Assembly: GCF_000759535.1 (NCBI RefSeq)
Contig: NZ_CP009455.1
Location: 1,426,001 to 1,490,000 of the forward strand
DNA from: Pseudomonas cremoricolorata
GTDB lineage: Bacteria; Pseudomonadota; Gammaproteobacteria; Pseudomonadales; Pseudomonadaceae
Direction of reading: 5' to 3'
DNA length: 64,000 nt
Shown: positions 24,723 through 37,393 of the stretch, piece after piece
How positions within the stretch are numbered: position 1 is the stretch's first letter
Layout of the letters: each line of letters opens with the position of its first letter
The notes under the pieces: generated by a model
What the model was told of the DNA's origin: nothing
Databases searched by the model: none
The model's input: the letters and a program-made list of their open reading frames with translations, nothing else
Position numbers and translations under genes: made by a program

Positions 24723-25826
24723 ATGCATTTCACTATTCAACGCGAAGCTCTGTTGAAACCCCTGCAACTGGTCGCAGGCGTCGTCGAGCGTCGTCAGACT
24801 CTGCCAGTTCTGTCAAACGTGCTGCTGGTCGTGCAAGGTCAACAACTGTCGTTGACCGGCACCGACCTGGAAGTCGAGCTGGTCGGCCGAGTGCAGCTGG
24901 AAGAGCCTGCCGAGCCTGGCGAAATCACCGTGCCGGCGCGCAAGCTGATGGACATCTGCAAGAGCCTGCCCAGCGACATGCTGATCGATATCAAACTCGA
25001 TGAGCAGAAGCTGCTGGTCAAGGCCGGGCGTAGTCGCTTCACTTTGTCGACTCTGCCAGCCAACGATTTCCCTACGGTCGAAGAAGGCCCAGGCTCGCTG
25101 ACCTGCAACCTCGAGCAGAGCAAGCTACGTCGTTTGATCGAACGCACCAGCTTCGCCATGGCCCAGCAGGACGTGCGCTACTACCTCAACGGCATGCTGC
25201 TCGAAGTGTCAGCCGATACCTTGCGCGCCGTTGCTACCGACGGTCACCGATTGGCGCTGTGCGCGATGCAGGCGTCGATTGGCCAGGCTGACCGCCACCA
25301 GGTGATCGTCCCGCGCAAAGGTATTCTCGAACTGGCGCGCCTGCTGACCGATCCTGAGGGCATGGTCAGCATTGTCTTGGGCCAACACCATATCCGCGCG
25401 ACCACAGGCGAATTCACCTTCACCTCCAAGCTGGTCGATGGGAAGTTCCCGGACTATGAGCGCGTTCTGCCCAAGGGCGGTGACAAGTTGGTGCTGGGTG
25501 ATCGCCAGGCCCTGCGTGAAGCCTTCAGCCGCACTGCCATCCTGTCCAACGAGAAGTATCGAGGCATTCGTCTGCAACTCGCCGCTGGCCAGCTGAAGAT
25601 TCTTGCCAATAACCCTGAACAGGAAGAAGCGGAAGAAGAAATCAGCGTCGACTACAACGGCAGCTCGCTGGAAATCGGCTTCAACGTGAGCTATCTGCTC
25701 GACGTCTTGGGCGTGATGACCACCGAACAGGTCCGCTTGATCCTGTCCGACTCCAACAGCAGTGCGCTTCTGCAAGAAGCAGGCAACGATGATTCCTCCT
25801 ATGTCGTCATGCCGATGCGTCTGTAA
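24723..25826 (+). CDS. dnaN: DNA polymerase III sliding clamp subunit beta
   Basis: A 367-aa processivity clamp that dimerises around DNA and tethers polymerases. It has three repeated clamp folds, begins MHFTIQREALLKPLQLVAGVV and ends VVMPMRL, as the family does. It is 40 bp after dnaA and 17 bp before recF. Confidence 0.98.
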   Translation: MHFTIQREALLKPLQLVAGVVERRQTLPVLSNVLLVVQGQQLSLTGTDLEVELVGRVQLEEPAEPGEITVPARKLMDICKSLPSDMLIDIKLDEQKLLVKAGRSRFTLSTLPANDFPTVEEGPGSLTCNLEQSKLRRLIERTSFAMAQQDVRYYLNGMLLEVSADTLRAVATDGHRLALCAMQASIGQADRHQVIVPRKGILELARLLTDPEGMVSIVLGQHHIRATTGEFTFTSKLVDGKFPDYERVLPKGGDKLVLGDRQALREAFSRTAILSNEKYRGIRLQLAAGQLKILANNPEQEEAEEEISVDYNGSSLEIGFNVSYLLDVLGVMTTEQVRLILSDSNSSALLQEAGNDDSSYVVMPMRL

Positions 25827-25843
25827 CTGAATAGACGCCCTCC

Positions 25844-29372
<3,529 letters not shown>

Positions 29373-29695
29373 TTGACGTGTAATTGCACAACCCATTGCT
29401 CCGCAAAATAGAGGTCCGATGCTTTCAGCGCTAGGACCTCTGCAAAGCCCGCACTCGCGGGCTTTTTCTTTTTATGAAGTCTCAGATCTGGGTACTGTTC
29501 GTAAAGCCCTGGAAGGCATTCATGTCTATCTCACACCTGTCAGCAATCTTTCCGCCACATTACAAATCTGTAGGATTTCGCCGAAATGAGCGTCTTCGCG
29601 CTAACATTCTGCGATCCTCCGTTGTACATCGCGTGTGCACAAACCAGGCACCCGACCGCCCCTGAAAAACTCCCCCTCACCGCTTGGAATCCGTT
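29373..29695. promoter_or_regulatory. gyrB terminator region and metal-regulator promoter region
   Basis: 323 bp without a gene. The 5' part has two hairpins: GAGGTCC (29411-29417) with GGACCTC (29434-29440), and then the terminator at 29444-29465. Farther on, ATTACAAATCTGTA (29559-29572) closely matches a motif upstream of czcC (38792), the likely operator for the two-component regulator that starts at 29696. A near-palindrome, ATTTCGCCGAAAT, follows at 29574-29586. Confidence 0.6.
29444..29467 (+). terminator. Rho-independent terminator after gyrB
   Basis: Stem AAAGCCCGC (29444-29452) and GCGGGCTTT (29457-29465) with a 4-nt loop, followed by a T-run. Confidence 0.93.
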
Positions 29696-30370
29696 ATGCG
29701 CGTTCTGGTTGTCGAAGACGAAATCAAGACTGCCGAGTACCTTCAGCAGGGCCTATCCGAAAGTGGTTACGTGGTCGACATCGTGCATGACGGTATTGAT
29801 GCACTTCACTTGTTCCACACCCATGACTATTCGCTGGTTCTTCTGGATGTGAATCTTCCAGGTATGGATGGTTGGGGGGTGTTGGAGGCAATCAGAAAGA
29901 CCAGCCGCGTTCGCATCATCATGTTGACGGCCCGTGGGCGGATCAATGACAAGCTCAAAGGCTTGGACGGCGGCGCAGATGACTACCTTGTCAAACCGTT
30001 CGAGTTTCCCGAGTTGCTGGCTCGTATTCGCTCGCTGCAGCGACGCGGTGATGCGCTGGTGGAGAGGAGCACGCTGAACGTGGCGGATCTGGAGCTGGAC
30101 TCGGTACGCCGTCGGGTATTTCGCGGCGGCGTACGTATCGATCTCACCACCAAAGAGTTTGCGCTTCTGCATTTGCTGATGAGTCGATCCGGCGAAGCGC
30201 TGACTCGCTCGCAAATCATCTCGCTGATCTGGGATATGAATTTCGACTGCGATACCAATGTCATCGACGTCGCTATCCGTCGCTTGCGCTCGAAGATCGA
30301 TGACCCTTTTGAAACCAAGCTTATTCATACCCTTCGAGGTGTTGGTTACGTGCTTGAGGAACGTGTATGA
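29696..30370 (+). CDS. OmpR-family heavy-metal response regulator (CzcR/CopR/IrlR type)
   Basis: A 224-aa regulator from ATG 29696; TTG 29684 is a less likely alternative four codons upstream. The receiver domain has phosphoacceptor D51 ([12 protein letters not shown]) and the C-terminal winged HTH begins near [12 protein letters not shown]. The tail, [13 protein letters not shown], is typical of the metal-responsive branch. It overlaps the kinase gene by 4 bp. The target is probably czcCBA and the porin 6-10 kb downstream, through the shared ATTACAA motif. The metal sensed (Zn, Cd, Co or Cu) is not certain. Confidence 0.9.
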   Translation: MRVLVVEDEIKTAEYLQQGLSESGYVVDIVHDGIDALHLFHTHDYSLVLLDVNLPGMDGWGVLEAIRKTSRVRIIMLTARGRINDKLKGLDGGADDYLVKPFEFPELLARIRSLQRRGDALVERSTLNVADLELDSVRRRVFRGGVRIDLTTKEFALLHLLMSRSGEALTRSQIISLIWDMNFDCDTNVIDVAIRRLRSKIDDPFETKLIHTLRGVGYVLEERV

Positions 30371-31785
30371 GGCCGTTCGGGCTGGCGGCAAAGCTGGGAC
30401 TCAAAGTGGGTTTGATGAGCGCTGCGCTGTTGCTGCTGTTTGCTACCTTCGGCTATCTGATCGTGGGTCAGGCGCTCGAGCGCAATGCCAGAACCGATCT
30501 CGAAGTGAAGATGTCAGGTATGGCGCACAACCTGTCGACCATCAGGGATATTTCCGGGGTGAACGTGGATGCGCACCAGCTTGTCGACCTGGTCATGGGG
30601 CACAACAATCTGTACGTCAGCATTTTCGAGTCGCCGCAAAGTCAGACGCCGTTGATCTCCATTGGCTCGAGGCGGGTCAATCTGGAAGTGCACAAGTTTC
30701 AGCCGACGCCACAGGCACGGGAGCATGAGTGGCGCGATTCCATGGGCCGACCACTGCTGACGGCTACTCGGGTCATGCGCCTGGGAGACGGCACAAAAGT
30801 CAGCGTCTTCATGACCATGGACCAGTCGTCCAACCAGGCACTGCTCGACGCGTTGCTGACGTGGGCGCTGATGGTCTCGCCGCTTGTTCTGGCGCTGATC
30901 CTGGCGATCAGTTGGTGGACGGTGCGCAGAGGTTTGCTGCCACTCACTAAATTCCTGAAGGTCGCTTCGAAGATTTCGACGGAAAGCCTTGAGCATCGAC
31001 TGCCCACCAAGGGCATGCCGGCAGAACTCAAAGCGCTCGCTGACGGCATCAACATCATGCTGGTTCGCCTTGACGACGGTGTTCAGCAGCTCTCTCAGTT
31101 TTCCGATGACCTTGCCCACGAATTGCGAGCCCCGCTCTCCAACCTGATTGGCAAGGCGCAGGTGACATTGACCCGGGAAAGGTCCGTTGCCGAGTATCGA
31201 GAGGTGCTGGAGTCGTGCACCGAGGAGTTGGATCGCATGAGCCGCATGGTGTCCGACATGCTGTTTCTTGCGCAGGTCAGCCATCCAGCTTCGATGGTGG
31301 AGTTCGAGGCGGTGTCGTTGCTCGACGAAGTGCAGCGCGTCTGTGATCTGTTCAGTATCACGGCCGACGATAGCGAGATTCAGCTACAGATATCAGGTTG
31401 TCAGGACCAGGTACGCGGCAACCGGATCATGATTCAGCGGGCGGCCTCGAACCTGTTATCGAACGCGATCCGTTACTGCCCGCGTGGCGACGTCGTTCTG
31501 GTCAAGGTTCAAGGCGTTGGCCATGGCACGACCTTGAGCATTGGCAATCCCGGTCGTGGAATAGCCAGTGAACATCATGCGCACTTGTTCGAGCGGTTCT
31601 ACCGTGTGGACAAGAGCCGGGCACGGAGCGAGGGAGGCACGGGCCTCGGGCTGGCCATCGTGCAGTCGATCATGAGCTTGCATCAGGGTGTGGCGCGTGT
31701 GGAAGTGACGGATGACCATGTCACCTGGTTCCACCTCGATTTTCCTACGGCAGAGCTAAGTCATTCGCAATCTGACGCAGCCTGA
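30367..31785 (+). CDS. Heavy-metal sensor histidine kinase (CzcS/CopS type)
   Basis: A 472-aa membrane kinase. Membrane helices lie at about 13-34 and 160-185, flanking a periplasmic sensor loop of about 125 residues. A HAMP domain follows (185-240). His251 in the H-box [15 protein letters not shown] is the phosphorylation site, and the ATPase domain has [14 protein letters not shown]. The sensor loop has several His (H54, H70, H79, H109, H120) and Asp/Glu that could bind metal. It overlaps the regulator gene by 4 bp, so the pair is co-translated. Confidence 0.92.
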   Translation: MRPFGLAAKLGLKVGLMSAALLLLFATFGYLIVGQALERNARTDLEVKMSGMAHNLSTIRDISGVNVDAHQLVDLVMGHNNLYVSIFESPQSQTPLISIGSRRVNLEVHKFQPTPQAREHEWRDSMGRPLLTATRVMRLGDGTKVSVFMTMDQSSNQALLDALLTWALMVSPLVLALILAISWWTVRRGLLPLTKFLKVASKISTESLEHRLPTKGMPAELKALADGINIMLVRLDDGVQQLSQFSDDLAHELRAPLSNLIGKAQVTLTRERSVAEYREVLESCTEELDRMSRMVSDMLFLAQVSHPASMVEFEAVSLLDEVQRVCDLFSITADDSEIQLQISGCQDQVRGNRIMIQRAASNLLSNAIRYCPRGDVVLVKVQGVGHGTTLSIGNPGRGIASEHHAHLFERFYRVDKSRARSEGGTGLGLAIVQSIMSLHQGVARVEVTDDHVTWFHLDFPTAELSHSQSDAA

Positions 31786-31874
31786 GGACTGCACAGCTGT
31801 CAGGTGCTCCGGGACAGGTCAGTGCCCGGGCGAGCAACACGATATGCAGGTGCGCGGCTGGCATTCAACTAACC

Positions 31875-31886
31875 GAATTGTAATTC
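31875..31886. promoter_or_regulatory. Putative metal-regulator box upstream of the small exported protein
   Basis: GAATTGTAATTC, whose reverse complement is GAATTACAATTC, sits 91 bp before the gene at 31977. It shares ATTACAATTC with the box at 38792. Confidence 0.5.
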
Positions 31887-31976
31887 TCGCCTCACGGTGT
31901 CGTTAGCTTCGGGTTCTTAGACTACTCAGCACAAAGGTCGCCAACCGGGCAGGCCTGACGGATACCGAGGCTCTCT

Positions 31977-32198
31977 ATGAAACTGGTCAACGCAATCACT
32001 GTCGGCGCCCTGCTGTTTGGTCTTGCAGGAGGCGCACTGGCTGAAGGTGGTCATGAGCGGGTAAAACAATTCAACGAGGACTTCCGTAATGACCAGGCAC
32101 AACGTTGGAATGATGACGGAGCAGCGCAAGCCCCGCAGCAGGTCGCTCAAACGACGCAGGAAGAGCGCGACGAGCGTAACGTGCAATCCCAGAAGTGA
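31977..32198 (+). CDS. Small exported protein of unknown function
   Basis: 73 aa with a clear signal peptide (MKLVNAITVGALLFGLAGGALA, cleavage expected near residue 22). The mature part is very hydrophilic, with EGGHERVKQFNEDFRND and a Gln/Glu/Arg/Thr-rich tail, and no Cys. A GAGG ribosome-binding site precedes ATG 31977. It lies 191 bp after the sensor kinase, with an ATTACAA-type box upstream, so it may be a periplasmic member of the metal regulon. I do not recognise the family and assign no function. Confidence 0.75.
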   Translation: MKLVNAITVGALLFGLAGGALAEGGHERVKQFNEDFRNDQAQRWNDDGAAQAPQQVAQTTQEERDERNVQSQK

Positions 32199-32433
32199 TT
32201 AACAGCGACACGGTTACCGCGAATGAATCTTTCCCGTCACAGTCAGGTTTGAGCCGATTCCCTTTTCATGAACGGGTGGCGGGCAGGCAATCTGCACGTC
32301 AACCGCTCGATACCTGGCTGTAGCGTCTGCGCCTTTCCCCGCTTCCCTCCTCATCAAACCTCTTCAAAGCGCCTGAGAATGCCAGACGTTGCCTGGCATC
32401 GAACTCACTCACGCGCGTAGCTTGACAGGCCTG
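32199..32433. other. Intergenic region, nothing assignable
   Basis: 235 bp between convergent small genes. I see no gene or clear terminator; one short plus-strand frame overlaps the next gene in antisense and is not credible. Confidence 0.4.
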
Positions 32434-32757
32434 TCAGGTATCGTTGAGGCACCGCGAGAACATCGAGTAGCGTACCGTCCGCAGCGTGCCTTGGGTGTCT
32501 TCGAAGGTCATCAGCCTCGGGTAGACCGTGCAGTTGCGTGGGTCTTGGGACAGTCGCACGAACCTGTACATATCGAGGTTCATGCCATAGCGATAATCCT
32601 CGATCTCAGGAACCGACTTACCCTGCTTCTGCGCATAATCAGCCACCACTCGTTGGTGTTCCCTGATCGCGTCCTGCGCAGTTCTGTCAGAGAACGAGGT
32701 CGCCTGTGAAGCCATGGAGAACAGGATAAGTGAACTTGCCAGCATCAGCGTCTTCAT
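32434..32757 (-). CDS. DUF2790-like small periplasmic protein
   Basis: 107 aa with a signal peptide (about 1-20, ending SQATS). The mature part has the pseudomonad DUF2790 pattern: YRYGMNLDMYRFVRLS, a Cys in the middle, VYPRLMTFEDTQGTLRTVRYSMFSRC, and a second Cys near the end that could form a disulfide with the first. Family members often sit near metal-resistance operons (family knowledge); the function is unknown. It is on the minus strand, upstream of and divergent in role from czcCBA, whose terminator lies on its far side. Confidence 0.8.
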   Translation of the reverse strand: MKTLMLASSLILFSMASQATSFSDRTAQDAIREHQRVVADYAQKQGKSVPEIEDYRYGMNLDMYRFVRLSQDPRNCTVYPRLMTFEDTQGTLRTVRYSMFSRCLNDT

Positions 32758-32910
32758 GAAGCCCTCTGTAGATCAATCATCGGATGCCAAGGTAGCAAGG
32801 CGCAAAGATCACCGGCATGACGCCAGACTTACAATGTTGAAAGGTCTTGCAATGGCCGTTGTATAAAAAAACCCGCCACTCCGTGTGCGGGTTTTTTCGG
32901 TTCGGTTGCC
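32758..32910. promoter_or_regulatory. DUF2790 promoter region and czcCBA terminator
   Basis: 153 bp. A partial match to the metal-box motif (TTACAATG near 32830, followed by TTGCAA at 32847) lies upstream of the minus-strand DUF2790 gene. The terminator of czcCBA occupies 32866-32897. Confidence 0.45.
32866..32897 (-). terminator. Rho-independent terminator after czcA
   Basis: Stem AAAAAACCCGC (32866-32876) and GCGGGTTTTTT (32887-32897) with a 10-nt loop; T/A runs on both strands. Confidence 0.9.
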
Positions 32911-35900
32911 TCAGTTCAATGCCTGATCGCGCTCTTCATCCTTGCGATGTGCCCACTGATACAGGGCGGGCAATACCAGCAAGGTCAGTGCAGTGGAAGA
33001 CAGAATTCCGCCAATCACCACCGTCGCCAGGGGCCGCTGGACTTCCGCTCCGGTACCGGTGGCCAGGGCCATGGGAATGAAGCCCAGCGAAGCTACCAAC
33101 GCCGTCATCAGCACGGGTCGCAGTCGCGTGAGGGCGCCTTCATCCACGGCTTGCCCGAGCGTGCGGCCCTGCTCTCTGAGCCCGCGGATGAAGGCGATCA
33201 TCACCAGCCCGTTGAGTACAGCTACTCCGGACAATGCGATGAATCCCACTCCAGCGGAGATCGACAGCGGAATGTCCCGTAGCCACAACGCGACGACACC
33301 CCCAGTGAGCGCGAAGGGAATGCCGGTAAACACCAGCATGCCGTCCTTCAGATTGTTGAACATCAGGAACAGCAGCGTCATGACCAGCAGCAGGGCGACC
33401 GGCACGACGATCTGCAAACGCTTGGCTGCCGATTGCAGTTGTTCGAACTGACCTCCCCAGGCGGTCCAGTAACCGGCAGGAATCTGCACACGGGTGGCCA
33501 ATGAGCTGGTCGCCTCTTCAACGAACGAACCAAGGTCTCGGCCTCGTACGTTGGCACTGACGACGACCAGACGCTTGCCGTTTTCCCGACTGACCTGATT
33601 CGGCCCCAGTTGCAGGTCCAGCTCAGCGACCTGGGACAGCGCGATGAAGCCGATCTGATTGGCACCCTGGGGGGTATTGGCGGGTACGGGAATCAGTAGA
33701 CTGGACATCCCGGCAACATTGGTACGCACCGATTCCGGCAGGCGTACCACCATGTCGAAACGACGATCCCCTTCATACAAGGTACCGGCCTGACGGCCGC
33801 CCACGGCAATAGCGATCGCATTCTGCACATCGGCGGTGTTCAGACCATAGCGGGCGGCTTTGTCGCGGTTGATGTCGATGGTCAGCACCGGCAGGCCGGA
33901 CGTTTGCTCGACTTTGACTTCCGAGGCGCCTGGAACGGCCTTGAGCGCCGCTGCGATCTTGTTGGCAGTGCTGTTGAGTACGCTCATGTCATCGCCGAAG
34001 ACCTTCACTGCGACGTCGCTTCGCACCCCGGAAATCAGTTCGTTGAAACGCAACTGGATGGGTTGAGACAACTCGTAGTTGCTGCCTGGGATGCTGGCTG
34101 CCGCTTTTTGCACCTCGGCAATCAACTGTTCGCGAGACTTGCCGGGATCTGGCCATTGATCTTGCGGCTTGAGCATCAGGTAGGCGTCGGAGGCGTTGGG
34201 AGGCATAGGGTCCGAGGCGATTTCAGCCGTACCGGTGCGCGCGAACATCCGCTCGACTTCCGGCACTTGCTCAATCACTGCCTTCTCCAGCCGCTGCTGC
34301 AGGTCTACGGACTGCGACAGGCTGGTGCCCGGTACACGGATGGCCTGCAGTGCGAGGTCGCCTTCACTCAGGCTGGGGATGAACTCGCTGCCCATGCGGC
34401 TTGCCAGTATCCCGCTGAGCACTACCAGGGTGATCGCCGCCGAGAAAGCAATGCCACGGTGCTGCAAGACCCACTGCAGTACCGGCTGGTAGCGCCGTCT
34501 CGCCGTGCGCATGACCACGCCCTCCTCCTCCTTGACCTTGCCCGTGACGAACATGGCGATGGCCGCAGGCACGAAGGTAACAGACAGAATCATCGCGCCT
34601 AGCAGCGCCATCACGACGGTGAAGGCCATCGGATGGAACATCTTGCCTTCGACACCGGTGAGGGCAAAGATCGGCAGGTACACGACCATGATGATCAGTT
34701 GCCCGAAGATCAGCGGTCGGCGTGCTTCGCGGGCCGCGGCGAAGACTTCATGAAAGCGTTCGGTTTTGGTCAGCATGCGGCCGTGCTTGTGTTGAGCCTG
34801 CGCCAGGCGGCGGATCGCGTTTTCCACAATCACCACCGCGCCATCGACGATGATGCCGAAGTCCAGTGCGCCCAGGCTCATCAGGTTGGCGCTGACCTTG
34901 TTGTTGAACATGCCTGTGAAGGTGAACAGCATGGACAGTGGGATGACCATTGCCGTGATCAACGCAGCACGGATGTTGCCGAGGAACAGAAACAGAACGG
35001 CGATGACCAGCACCGCGCCTTCAATCAGATTCTTCTTGACCGTCGCAATGGCTTTCTCCACCAGGTTGGTACGGTCGTAAACGGTGATGGCGACCACGCC
35101 TTGGGGCAGCGTGCGATTGATTTCAGCCAGCTTGGCGGCGACTGCTTGCGAGACCGCACGACTGTTTTCACCGATCAGCATGAACACCGTGCCAAGCACC
35201 ACCTCGCGTCCATTCTCTGTCGCGGCACCGCTGCGCAGCTCTTTGCAGATGCCGACTTCAGCCACCTGACTGATCCGGATCGGTGTGCCATCCACGCTGG
35301 TGATCACGATATTGGCAATGTCTTCGATCGTGCCAACCTGCCCCGGCGCGCGGATCAGCAACTGTTCGCCGCTGCGCTCGATATAGCCTGCGCCGACGTT
35401 GGCGTTGTTGCTCTCCAGCGCGGTGATCAGATCATTCAGGGTCAGCCTGTAGGTAGCCAGACGTTTTGGATCCGGTGCAATCAGAAACTGCTTGGCGTAG
35501 CCTCCGATGGTGTTGATTTCAGCCACGCCAGGCACGTTGCGCAACTGCGGCTGAATGATCCAGTCCTGAATCACCCGCAGATCGGTGGGGGTGTATGGCA
35601 TACCGTCTTCCTTGAGCGCGCCCTCCTGCGCTTCGACAGTCCACAGGAAGATTTCCCCCAGTCCTGTAGAGACAGGTCCCATGATGGGTTCTATAGCTGC
35701 GGGTAACTGAGCCTTGGCGACCTGCAGTCGCTCGTTGATTAACTGCCGGGCGAAGAAGATGTCAGTGCCGTCCTGAAAGATCACCGTGACCTGAGACAGA
35801 CCCGAGCGAGACAGCGAGCGTGTCTGCTTGAGGCCCGAAAGCCCGGCCATGGCTGCTTCCACTGGAAAGGTGATGCGCTGCTCGGTTTCCAGCGGCGAGT

Positions 35901-36066
35901 ATCCAGGGGCGGCCGTGTTGATCTGCACCTGGACGTTGGTAATGTCGGGAACCGCATCGATTGGCAGCTTCTGGTAACTGTAGATGCCGATACCGGCCAT
36001 GATCAGGACGGCGATCATGACCACGATGCGTTGTTCAATGGCGAATCTGATGATGCGTTCAAACAT
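32911..36066 (-). CDS. czcA: Heavy-metal efflux RND transporter CzcA
   Basis: A 1051-aa inner-membrane proton antiporter that expels divalent metals (Co, Zn, Cd in the CzcA group) through CzcB and CzcC. Twelve membrane helices are expected. The fourth carries DFGIIVDGAVVIVEN (about 400-415), the CzcA-group proton-relay Asp/Asp/Glu pattern and not the copper-type (CusA) one. The N-terminus, MFERIIRFAIEQRIVVMI, is typical. It is the last gene of czcCBA, 24 bp after czcB. Confidence 0.95.
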   Translation of the reverse strand: MFERIIRFAIEQRIVVMIAVLIMAGIGIYSYQKLPIDAVPDITNVQVQINTAAPGYSPLETEQRITFPVEAAMAGLSGLKQTRSLSRSGLSQVTVIFQDGTDIFFARQLINERLQVAKAQLPAAIEPIMGPVSTGLGEIFLWTVEAQEGALKEDGMPYTPTDLRVIQDWIIQPQLRNVPGVAEINTIGGYAKQFLIAPDPKRLATYRLTLNDLITALESNNANVGAGYIERSGEQLLIRAPGQVGTIEDIANIVITSVDGTPIRISQVAEVGICKELRSGAATENGREVVLGTVFMLIGENSRAVSQAVAAKLAEINRTLPQGVVAITVYDRTNLVEKAIATVKKNLIEGAVLVIAVLFLFLGNIRAALITAMVIPLSMLFTFTGMFNNKVSANLMSLGALDFGIIVDGAVVIVENAIRRLAQAQHKHGRMLTKTERFHEVFAAAREARRPLIFGQLIIMVVYLPIFALTGVEGKMFHPMAFTVVMALLGAMILSVTFVPAAIAMFVTGKVKEEEGVVMRTARRRYQPVLQWVLQHRGIAFSAAITLVVLSGILASRMGSEFIPSLSEGDLALQAIRVPGTSLSQSVDLQQRLEKAVIEQVPEVERMFARTGTAEIASDPMPPNASDAYLMLKPQDQWPDPGKSREQLIAEVQKAAASIPGSNYELSQPIQLRFNELISGVRSDVAVKVFGDDMSVLNSTANKIAAALKAVPGASEVKVEQTSGLPVLTIDINRDKAARYGLNTADVQNAIAIAVGGRQAGTLYEGDRRFDMVVRLPESVRTNVAGMSSLLIPVPANTPQGANQIGFIALSQVAELDLQLGPNQVSRENGKRLVVVSANVRGRDLGSFVEEATSSLATRVQIPAGYWTAWGGQFEQLQSAAKRLQIVVPVALLLVMTLLFLMFNNLKDGMLVFTGIPFALTGGVVALWLRDIPLSISAGVGFIALSGVAVLNGLVMIAFIRGLREQGRTLGQAVDEGALTRLRPVLMTALVASLGFIPMALATGTGAEVQRPLATVVIGGILSSTALTLLVLPALYQWAHRKDEERDQALN

Positions 36067-36090
36067 GGCAAGTCATCCTGTCAGGGCGCA

Positions 36091-37323
36091 TCAGTGGCTA
36101 TGCTCGGCAGACGCTTTGCCAAGTTCGGACTTGAGCGTGAAGCTGCCATCCGTCGCGACCTGATCGCCGGACTCGAGGCCCTTGAGGACTTCCACATATC
36201 CCCCCTCCCGGCGCCCCAGTGTCACTGGACGAGTGTCGAAACCGTCAGGGCTGCGTACGAATACCGAGGGCCTGTCTTCAACGGTCTGCACGGCTGTCTC
36301 AGGGACAGCGACAGCGACCTCATCACGCGCGGAGGTCACCGCGATGTCGACGAACAAACCTGGCCGCCATGCGCCATTGGGATTGGTCAGGGTGATGCGG
36401 ACTGTGGCTGCACGGTTCTGCTCACCCAGCAGGCTGCCCACATAGCCGACTTTGCCGTCTACCTCGGCCTTCATGTCAGGCGAAGACACCTTGACTGCGC
36501 GGCCGGTGACCACCTTGCCCAAGTCGTTTGGAGGGACTGCGAAGGTAGCCCAGACCTGACTGAGGTCGGAGAGAATGAAGGCATTGGTTGCCTCGCTGAC
36601 CACCTCCCCGACCGTCAGGTGCTTCTCAACGACGACTGCGTCGAACGGTGCGCGAAGCTCGTAACGGTTTCCCCCGAGCGCGTTGACCGCCGTGCCGATC
36701 GCACTGACCTTCTGGCGGGCGTTGGCCAGGGAGATCTCCGCTTCCTGTAATGCCTGACGGGCCTGCAGGTAGTCTTGTTCGGCTGAAATTCGGTCCTGCC
36801 ACAGCTGTTTCTCACGGTCGAAGGTTACTCGCGCCAACTCCAGACGTCGCTGAGCAGCTTGTTGCTCACTGCGCAGGTCGGATATCTGCTGGCTGGCAAT
36901 CACTGCAAGCACCTGGCCCTTCCTGACGGCCTCCCCAAGGTTGGCTTGAACGCTTTCAACCACACCGGAAACCCGGGGTACGACGTGCGCAGTGCGGTCT
37001 TCGTCAAAACGGATCTCGCCGGGGAAGCGCACGACGCTGGCCAGTTCACGAGGTGCAGCGGTTTCCAGTAACACACCGGCCGCCTTGATCTGATCAGCGC
37101 TGAGCGTCAACCTGCCCTCTTCTGCATCTGCTTCGCCGTGAGCATCGTCCCCCTGCTCTTCGCTGTGGGCAGTTGCCTTGCTTTCGTGGCCATGCTCGTC
37201 GCTGCTGCCGTGCTCGGCCGTGTTGGCTACCTGCCGGGCGGAACTGCCTGTCCAGGTCAATCCCCCGATGCCAAGGGCGACCACTGCGGCTATCGCGAGG
37301 ACGAGGGTATGTTTGTTTTGCAT
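36091..37323 (-). CDS. czcB: Periplasmic adaptor subunit CzcB of the metal efflux system
   Basis: A 410-aa membrane-fusion protein linking CzcA to CzcC. There is an N-terminal membrane anchor (about 6-26). A His/Glu/Asp-rich stretch (about 38-70, with HGHESKATAHSEEQ) may bind metal. Then come the lipoyl-like and alpha-hairpin domains (VESVQANLGEAVRKGQVLA) and beta-barrel elements. It lies 70 bp after czcC and 24 bp before czcA. Confidence 0.93.
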   Translation of the reverse strand: MQNKHTLVLAIAAVVALGIGGLTWTGSSARQVANTAEHGSSDEHGHESKATAHSEEQGDDAHGEADAEEGRLTLSADQIKAAGVLLETAAPRELASVVRFPGEIRFDEDRTAHVVPRVSGVVESVQANLGEAVRKGQVLAVIASQQISDLRSEQQAAQRRLELARVTFDREKQLWQDRISAEQDYLQARQALQEAEISLANARQKVSAIGTAVNALGGNRYELRAPFDAVVVEKHLTVGEVVSEATNAFILSDLSQVWATFAVPPNDLGKVVTGRAVKVSSPDMKAEVDGKVGYVGSLLGEQNRAATVRITLTNPNGAWRPGLFVDIAVTSARDEVAVAVPETAVQTVEDRPSVFVRSPDGFDTRPVTLGRREGGYVEVLKGLESGDQVATDGSFTLKSELGKASAEHSH

Positions 37324-37393
37324 TGCTACTCCTGCTTATCCATAGGTACCGGTGGGCTCGCCGCCGTGTGCCGAAGAAATGGTCTGGTCCCTT

